Shown here one piece after another: positions 18,713-25,372 of a DNA stretch of 64,000 nt. Positions within the stretch are counted from its first letter, which is position 1. Every line of letters begins with the position of its first letter. The notes beneath the pieces are model-generated. The model had not been told where the DNA came from. It was given only the letters and a program-made list of their open reading frames with translations, and ran no database searches. Position numbers and translations under genes: made by a program. Source of the DNA: Pseudomonadota bacterium (GTDB lineage Bacteria > Pseudomonadota > Alphaproteobacteria > Rhizobiales > Rhizobiaceae). The stretch lies in contig JAEWLS010000011.1 in assembly GCA_023457435.1 (NCBI GenBank), forward strand, positions 124,001 through 188,000. Reading direction: 5' to 3'.

Positions 18713-18803
18713 GCAACGCGCCTGCTGCATACCCCTCCGACACCCCGCCTGCGGCGGGCGCGACCAAAGGAAAGGGGTCCGGAAACGTTCCGGACCCCTT
18801 TCG
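18713..18803 (+). ncRNA. Candidate EcfG-dependent small RNA (GsrN-like organisation)
   Basis: Predicted transcript of about 90 nt from the promoter at 18682-18706 to the hairpin at 18771-18801. The 5' part could fold by pairing CGCGCC (18717-18722) with GGCGCG (18757-18762), leaving CCCCTCC and CACCCC in a loop; an alternative short hairpin CCCGCC-TGC-GGCGGG lies within it. Then comes an A/G-rich linker and the terminator stem. GsrN of Caulobacter, a sigma-T-dependent sRNA, also uses an exposed C-rich loop (known from memory). Homology to GsrN is not shown; transcription is inference. Confidence 0.5.
18771..18801. terminator. Perfect 14-bp hairpin, bidirectional terminator
   Basis: AAAGGGGTCCGGAA (18771-18784), loop ACG, TTCCGGACCCCTTT. 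It lies 19 bp past the phyR stop on the minus strand, where it is followed by TTTCCTTTGG, and would also end the candidate small RNA on the plus strand. The T-run is short in both directions, with three T inside the stem. Confidence 0.8.
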
Positions 18804-18819
18804 ATCGGCATCACTTGCT

Positions 18820-19617
18820 TCAGGCCGCAGCGGCCTTGGCCTGCCTGTCGAAGAACAGCGCCTGGCTGATCAGGGCCTTCACCATATCCGGGTTGAACGG
18901 CTTGGTGACGAGGAAGGTCGGTTCGGGACGCTCGCCGGTGAGCAGGCGCTCCGGGAACGCCGTGATGAAGATCACGGGGACAGGGGCCATTCCCAGGATC
19001 TCGTTGACGGCGTCGATACCGGAGGAGCCATCTGCGAGCTGAATGTCGGCAAGCACCATCTTGGGGCGCTTGGCGGCGAACATTTTCGTAGCCTCGGCGT
19101 GGGTGCGGGCAGTGCCGACGACGCGGTGTCCCAGGCTCTCGACCATCTCCTCGATGTCCATGGCGATCAGCGGCTCGTCCTCGATGACGAGGATATCGGT
19201 CGCAACCTGGCGGGAAATCTCGCGGCTTGCCTCGCCGATCAGCTCGGCGAACTCGCTCTGGTTGACCTTCAGGATCTCGGCGGCCTCGGTCTCGCTGAAG
19301 CCTTCGACGGCGACGAGGAGGAAGGCCTGTCGGGGACGCGGGGCGAGGGCGGAGAGGTTAGCCTGGGCGCTACGCTCCCACGGAGCGGAATTGGTGTTGT
19401 CCGGAACCCGGATGTCGATCGCCGTGAAGAGCTGGGCGAAGAGCTGGTAGAGCGCGATGCGGTCGTTCGACGCGCGCGGGAAAATGCTCGTATCGGCAAT
19501 GATTGCCTCGAGCAGCGCGGCTACCAGAGCGTCGCCGCTCGTCTGCGAACCGGACACCGCGCGAGAGAAGCGCCGCAAATACGGAAGGTGCGGCGCAATG
19601 GACGATGACAAACTCAT
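18820..19617 (-). CDS. phyR: General stress response anti-anti-sigma regulator PhyR
   Basis: 265 residues. The N-terminal 140 residues are sigma-factor-like (region 2-like then region 4-like with LAPRPRQAFLLVAVEGFSETEAAEIL), and the C-terminal half is a receiver: VIEDEPLIAMDIEEM, phospho-acceptor Asp in VLADIQLADG, switch residue in FITAFPERL, and Lys in VTKPF. When phosphorylated, PhyR binds NepR and frees EcfG. It is divergent from nepR-ecfG, each side having its own EcfG-type promoter, implying positive feedback. Confidence 0.96.
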   Translation of the reverse strand: MSLSSSIAPHLPYLRRFSRAVSGSQTSGDALVAALLEAIIADTSIFPRASNDRIALYQLFAQLFTAIDIRVPDNTNSAPWERSAQANLSALAPRPRQAFLLVAVEGFSETEAAEILKVNQSEFAELIGEASREISRQVATDILVIEDEPLIAMDIEEMVESLGHRVVGTARTHAEATKMFAAKRPKMVLADIQLADGSSGIDAVNEILGMAPVPVIFITAFPERLLTGERPEPTFLVTKPFNPDMVKALISQALFFDRQAKAAAA

Positions 19618-19675
19618 TGATGATCTCCGTGAAGCCTGGCGGACGAGGCCCCTGATTGTCCGTCATTAGCGGGAT

Positions 19676-19700
19676 AACGGGCGATGCCAAAAAAAGTTCC
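19676..19700 (-). promoter_or_regulatory. EcfG-type promoter of phyR
   Basis: On the minus strand GGAAC (19700-19696), 16-bp spacer beginning with seven T, CGTT (19679-19676). The phyR start codon lies 59 bp downstream. Its -35 element faces that of the nepR promoter with 7 bp between. Confidence 0.85.
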
Positions 19701-19707
19701 GGGGTAA

Positions 19708-19732
19708 GGAACCTTTTTTGAGAAGCCGCGTT
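19708..19732 (+). promoter_or_regulatory. EcfG-type promoter of nepR-ecfG
   Basis: GGAAC at 19708-19712, 16-bp spacer starting with C and six T, CGTT at 19729-19732. The nepR ATG is 62 bp downstream. With the phyR promoter it forms an inverted repeat, A7-GTTCC / GGAAC-C-T6. Confidence 0.88.
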
Positions 19733-19793
19733 TTGGCCCGGATAGGCGGCATGTTGGCGTCTAACAGCGCATGCCAGCTTGCAAGGGGACCTG

Positions 19794-20039
19794 ATGAACA
19801 TTGGTACGCGTACCGGGTCCGGGGCAACAGAGGCAACCATAGAAATGACCGGCATGAAGCAGAAACCAGGCGACGGTCCCGTCGGGGCCGGCAAGGCAGA
19901 CGGCCTCGGCACGAATTCCGAGATCGGCCGCAAGCTGAAGCAGTACTACGACGAGCTGGTTACCGACAGCGTGCCGGATCGATTCCTCGACCTGCTCAAG
20001 CAGCTCGACTCGACCGAGGGCGCAAAGGCGAAGGAGTGA
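19794..20039 (+). CDS. nepR: Anti-sigma factor NepR
   Basis: 81 residues from the ATG at 19794, which has AGGGGA upstream; a TTG 15 bp earlier is less likely. The C-terminal core IGRKLKQYYDELVTDSVPDRFLDLL is the NepR signature of two helices around a VPDRF turn. The N-terminal 40 residues are disordered and Gly/Thr-rich. NepR sequesters EcfG until phospho-PhyR takes it away. It is followed 2 bp later by ecfG. Confidence 0.93.
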   Translation: MNIGTRTGSGATEATIEMTGMKQKPGDGPVGAGKADGLGTNSEIGRKLKQYYDELVTDSVPDRFLDLLKQLDSTEGAKAKE

Positions 20040-20041
20040 CC

Positions 20042-20596
20042 ATGACCGCTCCGGACGCCTCTTTCCGCGACGACCTGATCAAAGCCATTCCGAGCCTTCG
20101 CGCGTTCGCGATCTCGCTCAGCCAGAAGAACGACCGCGCCGATGATCTGGTGCAGGAGACGCTGGTCAAGGCTTGGGACAAGCAGGCCAGCTTCCAGATG
20201 GGCACCAACCTCAAAGCCTGGCTGTTCACGATCCTGCGCAACGAATTCTACTCGCAGATGCGCAAGCGCGGCCGCGAGGTGCAGGACAGCGACGGGCTCA
20301 TCACCGCCGGCGTCGCCATCCATCCCGGCCAGCAGGGCGCGATCGACCTCAAGGATTTCCGCAAGGCGCTCGAGAAGCTGCCCGAGGACCAGCGCGAAGC
20401 GATCATCCTGATCGGCGCGTCCGGCTTCTCCTACGAGGAAGCGGCAGAAATCTGCGGCGTTGCGGTCGGCACCATCAAGAGTCGCGTCAGCCGCGCCCGC
20501 TCGCGCCTGCAGGAGCTGCTCGGCGTGCAGGGCGAAAGCGACTACGGGCCGGATGCCATAGCCGCGCAGGTGCTCGGCTCGGTCGCCGTCGCCTAG
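20042..20596 (+). CDS. ecfG: ECF sigma factor EcfG (general stress response)
   Basis: 184 residues from ATG with AAGGAG upstream. Region 2 includes LSQKNDRADDLVQETLVKAW and LKAWLFTILRNEFYSQMRKR; region 4 includes LPEDQREAIILIGASGFSYEEAAEICGVAVGTIKSRVSRARSRL. This is the ECF15 group sigma that directs RNA polymerase to GGAAC-N16/17-CGTT. Nine such sites occur within 7 kb of it here. Its stop overlaps the stop of a convergent response regulator gene. Confidence 0.95.
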   Translation: MTAPDASFRDDLIKAIPSLRAFAISLSQKNDRADDLVQETLVKAWDKQASFQMGTNLKAWLFTILRNEFYSQMRKRGREVQDSDGLITAGVAIHPGQQGAIDLKDFRKALEKLPEDQREAIILIGASGFSYEEAAEICGVAVGTIKSRVSRARSRLQELLGVQGESDYGPDAIAAQVLGSVAVA

Positions 20597-21003
20597 CGAC
20601 GATGCTGCGCAATGGCGTTGCGCAGCCCGTCGACCAGCGAATCGCCGAAGTACGGCTTCCGGACGACGGGCACTTCCGGAAAGCCGGCGCTGATTTCGGC
20701 GCCGAGCGGATGGGCGGTGGCGAAGATGAACGGAATGCGGCGACGCTGTAGGGCCAGTGCGAGCTCAACGGTCTCGTGGCCGCCGACCATCACGTCGATG
20801 ATTGCCAGATCGCAATTGTCGAGATCCGCGGCGACCGCAGACTTGCCGTTGCGGAGAACGCGCACGTCGGCTGCGCCGTGGCCACGGCAAGTCTCGTCGA
20901 CGTCGAGGGCGATGAGGGCCTCGTCCTCGGCGAGCAAAATGCGAAGCCCGGAGAGCGGCTGGTCGTCCAATGAGCGATCCTTTGCGCGGGTAAACCTTGC
21001 CAT
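20593..21003 (-). CDS. Single-domain response regulator
   Basis: 136 residues, receiver only. Acidic pocket LAEDEAL, phospho-acceptor Asp in LAIIDVMVGG, switch Thr in FATAH and Lys in VVRKPYF are all present; no output domain. It is convergent with ecfG, stops overlapping by 4 bp. Single-domain receivers near this locus in other alphaproteobacteria modulate the kinases that feed PhyR, or serve as phosphate sinks; that role is inferred here. No EcfG-type promoter was found upstream. No histidine kinase is in the window. Confidence 0.85.
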   Translation of the reverse strand: MARFTRAKDRSLDDQPLSGLRILLAEDEALIALDVDETCRGHGAADVRVLRNGKSAVAADLDNCDLAIIDVMVGGHETVELALALQRRRIPFIFATAHPLGAEISAGFPEVPVVRKPYFGDSLVDGLRNAIAQHRR

Positions 21004-21060
21004 TTCGCAGCAGAACGCGTTGATGTCGTTCGCATTTGACGCACCGGGCAGCGTTTATCG

Positions 21061-21813
21061 ATGAGCAGCAGGGCTTCCGCGAGCATCCAGGTTCCCTGCG
21101 CGTTTTGCCCGCTGCGCGCGCAGCCCGCTTTCCGCGACTTCGACCCCGTCGAACTCGAGTTCGTGCACCGGTTCAAGCGCGGCGAGCGAAGGGTCAACCG
21201 CGGCGAATCCGTTCTGGTGGAAGGCGAATCGAGCCAGCACCTCTACACGGTGCTGACCGGATGGGGCTTCCGCTACAAGCTGCTCGCCGATGGGCGCCGC
21301 CAGATCGTCAACTACGTCATGCCGGGCGATCTCGTCGGCCTCCAGGGCACGCTGATGGGTGAGATGCAGCACTCCGTCGAAGCGTTGTCGCCGATGGTGC
21401 TGTGCGTCTTCGACCGCGACAAGCTCTACACGCTTTACCAGAAGCATCCGTCGCTCGCCTACGACGTGACCTGGATCGCCTCCCGCGAGGAATGCATGCT
21501 CGACGAGAACCTGCTCAGCATCGGCCGGCGCTCGGCGGCGGAGCGGGTCGCCTATCTGATCGCGTTCCTTGCCGACCGGGCGCGCGGGACCGGCCTCGCC
21601 GACGTCGCCGACATGCGCATGCCGATTACGCAGCAGCACGTGGCCGACACGCTCGGCCTGTCGCTCGTCCACACAAACCGCACGATCCGCAACCTCGTGG
21701 CGCGGCGGCTGATCTCATGGGGCGATCGCGGCTGCTCGGTCGTCGATCGCAAAGCTCTCGAAGCGCTGGCGCATTGGACAGGCGGCACGAAGGTCCAGCG
21801 CCCGTTCATCTGA
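21061..21813 (+). CDS. Crp/Fnr family transcriptional regulator
   Basis: 250 residues. An N-terminal CxxC (CAFCPLR, residues 13-19) precedes a cyclic-nucleotide-like beta barrel (about 35-150, with GESSQHLYTVLTGW and VMPGDLVGL), then a long dimer helix and a Crp helix-turn-helix at about 190-225 (ITQQHVADTLGLSLVHTNRTIRNL). Not all Fe-S cysteines of FNR are present, so oxygen sensing by a classical cluster is uncertain. Its place between the stress sigma locus and the stress-promoter gene set suggests an environmental regulator; the target is unknown. Confidence 0.85.
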   Translation: MSSRASASIQVPCAFCPLRAQPAFRDFDPVELEFVHRFKRGERRVNRGESVLVEGESSQHLYTVLTGWGFRYKLLADGRRQIVNYVMPGDLVGLQGTLMGEMQHSVEALSPMVLCVFDRDKLYTLYQKHPSLAYDVTWIASREECMLDENLLSIGRRSAAERVAYLIAFLADRARGTGLADVADMRMPITQQHVADTLGLSLVHTNRTIRNLVARRLISWGDRGCSVVDRKALEALAHWTGGTKVQRPFI

Positions 21814-21819
21814 AACGCT

Positions 21820-22911
21820 CTAATCGACCGCGTCCCGGTCGGCAGACGGGAAGATGTTGCGGAAGATCGCAAAGACGATCAGCAGCGCCGGGATGGCAAT
21901 GAAGCCGCCGACGGGGCCCCACACCCAGATCCAGAAGGCGAGCGCCAGGATGACGATGAAAGGGTTCAGCGTCATCGTCCTGCCGATCACCAACGGCGTG
22001 ACGAACTGCGACTCGACCGCGTGCAAGGCAAGCGCCACGAGCACGGGCATGAAGGCCGCCGAGAGCGAATCGTAGCTCGCGAGCCCGACACCGAGCAGCG
22101 TCGCCATCAGCACGGTCGGACCGACGAACGGCACGAAGTTGAGCACGCCGCTAAGTGCGCCCCACAGGAACGGCTGGGGCACGCCGATCAGCCACAACGC
22201 CAGACCGGTGGCGATGCCAAGGCCGATATTGATCGCGGTGATCGACAGCAGATATCGCGAGACGAGCCACTCGACGTCGCGGAAGATGTGCGCCACCCGC
22301 CAGCGCAGCCTGCGGCCGATGCACAGGCGCAGGATTGCCAGTCTGGTCTGGTCCCTGGTCGCCACATAGAAATAAAGGCTCGCGAGGAAGAGCAGGATCT
22401 GAGCCCCGATGGCAGGCGCGATCACTGCCACGTCGGTCATCGGCAAGCCGTCCTCGACCTGCACCTCAAGGCCCTGGCCGCCGAAGGCTTCCTTGAGCTG
22501 ATCGCGCAAGCCCTTGATCATTTCCAGCGGCTGCTTGAGATCCGACAACCGCGACTGGAGATCGGCCCACAATTGCGGCAGCCGGTCGGCCCACATGGCG
22601 AGCGGCGCGGCGAGCGCGGCGATGAAGCCCAACATCAGCAACAGGAAGAGGAAGGTGACAACGAGCGCGGACAGACCCGGCCGCAGGCCGCGGCGCTCGA
22701 GACGCGAGGCTATCGGCCCCAGCATCAGTCCAACGACGACAGCGAGCGCGACGGGCGCAAGCAGGAACCCGCCTGCCTCCAGCGCAAAGACGAAGCCGAC
22801 AATCCCCAAGCCAATGACGGCGACCTGGGAGCTGCGTCCAAGCGCCAGCTCGACATTGGATTTCGGCGGCAAGCGCACGACGGGAGGGCGCGCCCGCGAC
22901 GTCTTCTTCAT
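21820..22911 (-). CDS. AI-2E family transporter (PerM/TqsA-type permease)
   Basis: 363 residues with a basic N-terminal tail, then about eight hydrophobic segments in the AI-2E pattern: two at 30-95, a long amphipathic/periplasmic portion (about 105-160), and a C-terminal set with SGVLNFVPFVGPTVLMA and ESQFVTPLVIGRTMTLNPFIVI, both family signatures. Members export small molecules, ions or quorum signals; substrate unknown here. An EcfG-type promoter lies 31 bp upstream on its strand, so stress induction is likely. Confidence 0.88.
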   Translation of the reverse strand: MKKTSRARPPVVRLPPKSNVELALGRSSQVAVIGLGIVGFVFALEAGGFLLAPVALAVVVGLMLGPIASRLERRGLRPGLSALVVTFLFLLLMLGFIAALAAPLAMWADRLPQLWADLQSRLSDLKQPLEMIKGLRDQLKEAFGGQGLEVQVEDGLPMTDVAVIAPAIGAQILLFLASLYFYVATRDQTRLAILRLCIGRRLRWRVAHIFRDVEWLVSRYLLSITAINIGLGIATGLALWLIGVPQPFLWGALSGVLNFVPFVGPTVLMATLLGVGLASYDSLSAAFMPVLVALALHAVESQFVTPLVIGRTMTLNPFIVILALAFWIWVWGPVGGFIAIPALLIVFAIFRNIFPSADRDAVD

Positions 22912-22941
22912 CGGGATTTTCCGGCTGGACTCGGCAGTGGA

Positions 22942-22966
22942 AACGTCTTTTCATTGTGCTGGTTCC
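22942..22966 (-). promoter_or_regulatory. EcfG-type promoter of the AI-2E transporter gene
   Basis: On the minus strand GGAAC (22966-22962), 16-bp spacer, CGTT (22945-22942). The gene's start codon at 22911 is 31 bp downstream. The -35 boxes of this and the next promoter face each other 12 bp apart. Confidence 0.85.
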
Positions 22967-22978
22967 GCACATTGCGGT

Positions 22979-23003
22979 GGAACCGCTCCCGCACGGGCGC
23001 GTT
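22979..23003 (+). promoter_or_regulatory. EcfG-type promoter of the DUF883 gene
   Basis: GGAAC at 22979-22983, 16-bp spacer, CGTT at 23000-23003. The DUF883 ATG is 35 bp downstream at 23038. Part of a divergent pair with the promoter at 22942-22966. Confidence 0.87.
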
Positions 23004-23037
23004 GTCGCGGGTCAAGCATCATTCGAGGGAGTTCTCC

Positions 23038-23406
23038 ATGGCAACGACCACTGGCGCGTCTGCAACCGGCAAGACCGGTCCCGGTATGGGCGCGGCTGGC
23101 TTGGGTGGCACAACCCCAGGCAGCCAGAGTCTCGAGGCCGACGTCGCCGAGTTGCGATCGGAAATCGCCTCGCTGACAAAGCAGATCGCCGCTCTCGGCG
23201 AGAAGTCGGTTAACACCGCGCGCCGCGCCGCGACCGAAGGCGTCGAAACATTGCGCGAGAAGGGCGAGGCAAAAATAGCCGAGCTGCGCGGCAATGCCGG
23301 CGATTTCGAAACGCGCCTCGAGGAGACCGTACGCGAGAAGCCGATGACGGCTCTGGCGATCGCCGCCGGCGCCGGATTCCTGTTCGCTCTGCTCGCGCGC
23401 CGCTAA
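23038..23406 (+). CDS. DUF883 (ElaB/YqjD-like) membrane-anchored protein
   Basis: 122 residues. A Gly/Thr-rich N-terminus, a long heptad-like helix (about 30-95: DVAELRSEIASLTKQIAAL ... EGVETLREKGEAKIAELRG) and a single C-terminal membrane segment REKPMTALAIAAGAGFLFALLARR, the hallmark of DUF883. E. coli relatives ElaB and YqjD are stationary-phase, tail-anchored and associate with ribosomes or membrane stress. Here an EcfG-type promoter is directly upstream. The next gene, 51 bp on, is probably in the same transcript. Confidence 0.88.
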   Translation: MATTTGASATGKTGPGMGAAGLGGTTPGSQSLEADVAELRSEIASLTKQIAALGEKSVNTARRAATEGVETLREKGEAKIAELRGNAGDFETRLEETVREKPMTALAIAAGAGFLFALLARR

Positions 23407-23456
23407 GGCGCGCAAAGGCCGCCGCGTGGCCGAAACCGGGGGCATCGCGCTACAGT

Positions 23457-23912
23457 ATGGACTTGTCGTTCCTGATCTCGCTGATCACCGGCGAAGCTGC
23501 CGACGCAGCTCAAAGAGCGCGCCGCAGCGCGATCGACTATCTGCTGGCCGCAACCGCGGCGATCATCGGGTTCGTGTTCCTGCTGATCGCGGCCTACGTG
23601 TTCTTCGCCGAGTACCTGAACTATGGGGCGCTGCCGACCGCGCTCGGCTTCGGCGCGGTGTTTCTCGCCATAGCCGTCATCCTGCTGGTGTACCACCGGT
23701 CGGTCGCGCGGGCCCGTGCGCGGCGAGCGCGCGAGCGGCGCAGCAGCGACATGAAGGTGGCGATGAGCGGCGCGGTCATCGCCGCTCTGCCGTCGCTGCT
23801 CGGCAGGCGTGGCGGGCTCACCGGCATCCTGCTTCCGGCGCTCGCGGCGTTTGCGTTCGCGATTTACCGTGAGAACACCCGCACGACGGTTCGTCCGCCG
23901 GACAAGCCCTGA
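23457..23912 (+). CDS. Holin-superfamily-III-like / Act_holin-type membrane protein
   Basis: 151 residues. Two hydrophobic segments at about 30-50 and 58-80, a very basic stretch (RARARRARERR, about 86-98), and a third hydrophobic helix at about 115-135. The layout resembles the YqjE/holin-like proteins that accompany ElaB/YqjD in proteobacteria (yqjD-yqjE-yqjK arrangement). Function not known. Likely co-transcribed with the DUF883 gene from the EcfG-type promoter at 22979-23003. Confidence 0.7.
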   Translation: MDLSFLISLITGEAADAAQRARRSAIDYLLAATAAIIGFVFLLIAAYVFFAEYLNYGALPTALGFGAVFLAIAVILLVYHRSVARARARRARERRSSDMKVAMSGAVIAALPSLLGRRGGLTGILLPALAAFAFAIYRENTRTTVRPPDKP

Positions 23913-23915
23913 GCC

Positions 23916-23940
23916 GGAACGGACCGGCGTCGGCGGCGTT
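23916..23940 (+). promoter_or_regulatory. EcfG-type promoter of a small membrane-protein gene
   Basis: GGAAC at 23916-23920, 16-bp spacer, CGTT at 23937-23940, starting 4 bp after the stop of the preceding gene. The next ATG is at 23986, 45 bp downstream, with AGGAGA in between. Confidence 0.85.
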
Positions 23941-23985
23941 AGCCATCTCCAGAGACCGAAGCCAGGCTTCGACAGGAGATACCTT

Positions 23986-24231
23986 ATGGCAACGAACTAC
24001 GAAACGAACCCGGAGCGTCCGGCGCCGCAGAACGTCCCGCCGGTGCGGGCGCGACAGGGCATGCTTGGCATGCCGGTCCTGATGGTGCTCGTCGTCGCGC
24101 TCATCCTGGCCGCGCTGGCCTGGTGGGGTGCCGAGATATTCGGCCAGGGGATCGAGCCGCCGGCGCAGCAGCAGATCGGCGACCCGGCCACGGTGCAGCC
24201 GGCACCGGGCACAACGCAGCCGAGCAATTAG
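23986..24231 (+). CDS. Small single-pass membrane protein, stress-promoter controlled
   Basis: 81 residues from ATG with AGGAGA seven bases upstream. A polar Pro-rich N-terminus, one hydrophobic segment (LGMPVLMVLVVALILAALAWWGAEIF, about residues 28-52), then a Gln/Pro/Thr-rich tail. No recognised domain. It has its own EcfG-type promoter 46 bp upstream, which supports it being a real stress gene. Its stop overlaps that of the convergent lipid-kinase-like gene. Confidence 0.75.
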   Translation: MATNYETNPERPAPQNVPPVRARQGMLGMPVLMVLVVALILAALAWWGAEIFGQGIEPPAQQQIGDPATVQPAPGTTQPSN

Positions 24232-25130
24232 GCAACATCGCGCGGGATCAGCACCCGCAGGGCGGCCGGCAAGCTCTCCAGCACCGTGTGCTTCTCGACC
24301 TTCGCCAGTTCGCCATCGATCGCGCACCGCAGCCTGCGGTGCGCGGATTCGATGGTGAGTACCACCTTTCCCGCCCTGTGAATTTCGACCTGCGGGTTCG
24401 CCTGCCAGCTGCCACGCGCCATGTGCATGAAGAAGCGCATGAACTCGGTGCGCCGCCGCATGCGCGCGATGTAGATGCCGAGCTCGCCGCTGTTTGGCAT
24501 GTCCGCATAGGGCAGATGCCCTTCGCCGAACAAATTGTTTGACACGCCCAGGCTCGACGTCCGGGCGAGGATCTCCGTGTCGCCCATCTCGAGCTTGGCG
24601 CGCAGGGACGGCGGGTTTCGCAGCGTCTGGAATGCAGCTGCCGCGGAGGCGCGAATCTTGCCGATACGCGAGCCGTAATCCGACTTCTCGCGACGGGCGA
24701 CGAGTTCCGGATGCAGACCGATCGAGAACTGATGGACGAAGACCCGGCCGTTCGCCGTCGCAAGGTCGACCTGATCCACCTTTCCCGTCGCGAAGGCCGC
24801 GACGGCGGCATCGATGTTCTGCGGGATGCCGAGCCCTCGAGCGAACAGATTCATGGTGCCCGCCGGGAGGATCGCCAATGCTTTATTCTTGCCGTTCATC
24901 GCCGCGGCAGCAGCCGACACCGTACCGTCGCCGCCGCCGGCCAGGACGACGTCGGCCCGACTGCGAGACGCGTTAGCCAGAGCATCTACGATTTCTTTGC
25001 CGGCGACGACCTCGACATCGAGCCGATGTCCCTCTGCCTCCAGAACGGCGCGGGCGCGCGCCTCGAACTGGTCGAGGTCGGTCGTACGAAGGGTGCCGCC
25101 GTCACGATTGAGGATTGCGAGAAATCGCAT
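24228..25130 (-). CDS. Diacylglycerol/sphingosine kinase-like lipid kinase
   Basis: 300 residues from the ATG at 25130 (RFLAILNRDGG). The nucleotide-binding motif GGGDGTVSAAA is at about residues 65-75, and PAGTMNLFARGLGIP follows, both signatures of the DAGK catalytic domain (YegS/DgkB/LCB5 family). It would phosphorylate a membrane lipid such as diacylglycerol, with the product feeding phospholipid synthesis. The EcfG-type promoter at 25163-25187 lies 33 bp upstream on its strand, linking membrane lipid turnover to the stress regulon. Confidence 0.88.
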   Translation of the reverse strand: MRFLAILNRDGGTLRTTDLDQFEARARAVLEAEGHRLDVEVVAGKEIVDALANASRSRADVVLAGGGDGTVSAAAAAMNGKNKALAILPAGTMNLFARGLGIPQNIDAAVAAFATGKVDQVDLATANGRVFVHQFSIGLHPELVARREKSDYGSRIGKIRASAAAAFQTLRNPPSLRAKLEMGDTEILARTSSLGVSNNLFGEGHLPYADMPNSGELGIYIARMRRRTEFMRFFMHMARGSWQANPQVEIHRAGKVVLTIESAHRRLRCAIDGELAKVEKHTVLESLPAALRVLIPRDVA

Positions 25131-25160
25131 TGGGACGGCCCGCCTGGATGGAAGCACGCA

Positions 25161-25187
25161 GGAACGCCGGAGTCCGAAGTTCGTTCC
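25161..25187. promoter_or_regulatory. Symmetrical overlapping bidirectional EcfG-type promoter
   Basis: Plus strand: GGAAC at 25161-25165, 16 bp, CGTT at 25182-25185. Minus strand: GGAAC at 25187-25183, 16 bp, CGTT at 25166-25163. The ends GGAACG and CGTTCC are exact inverted copies, so the -35 of one strand overlaps the -10 of the other. The minus direction serves the lipid kinase gene; the plus direction could serve the PRC-barrel gene. Confidence 0.8.
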
Positions 25188-25221
25188 GTCGGATCACGCC
25201 AAAACGCTGTGCATAAATGTC

Positions 25222-25246
25222 GGAACTTACCGCGCGGGGTGACGTT
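25222..25246 (+). promoter_or_regulatory. EcfG-type promoter of the PRC-barrel gene
   Basis: GGAAC at 25222-25226, 16-bp spacer, CGTT at 25243-25246. The ORF starts at 25373, giving a leader of about 120 nt that contains self-complementary GGTTAACC and GGGTTCGAACCC. It stands in tandem with the plus-strand promoter at 25161-25185. Confidence 0.82.
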
Positions 25247-25372
25247 TGGATCACGCAACAAGCGGCCCGCTGCTTCGCACGTCGGCCGCGCGGAGCCGTG
25301 GGGTATTCGGGGGTTAACCGGGTTCGAACCCGCATTCATTGGGCACTGCCCGCAGCATCGAGGAGAATAAGA

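Noticed and set aside
18655..19608. Plus-strand open frame of 317 codons
   Set aside because: It is antisense to phyR, begins in the candidate small-RNA region and shows no family features.
25309..25322. GGGTTCGAACCC resembling the T-arm of a tRNA
   Set aside because: No matching acceptor stem, D-arm or anticodon arm is found at tRNA distances, and the segment lies in the leader of the PRC-barrel gene.
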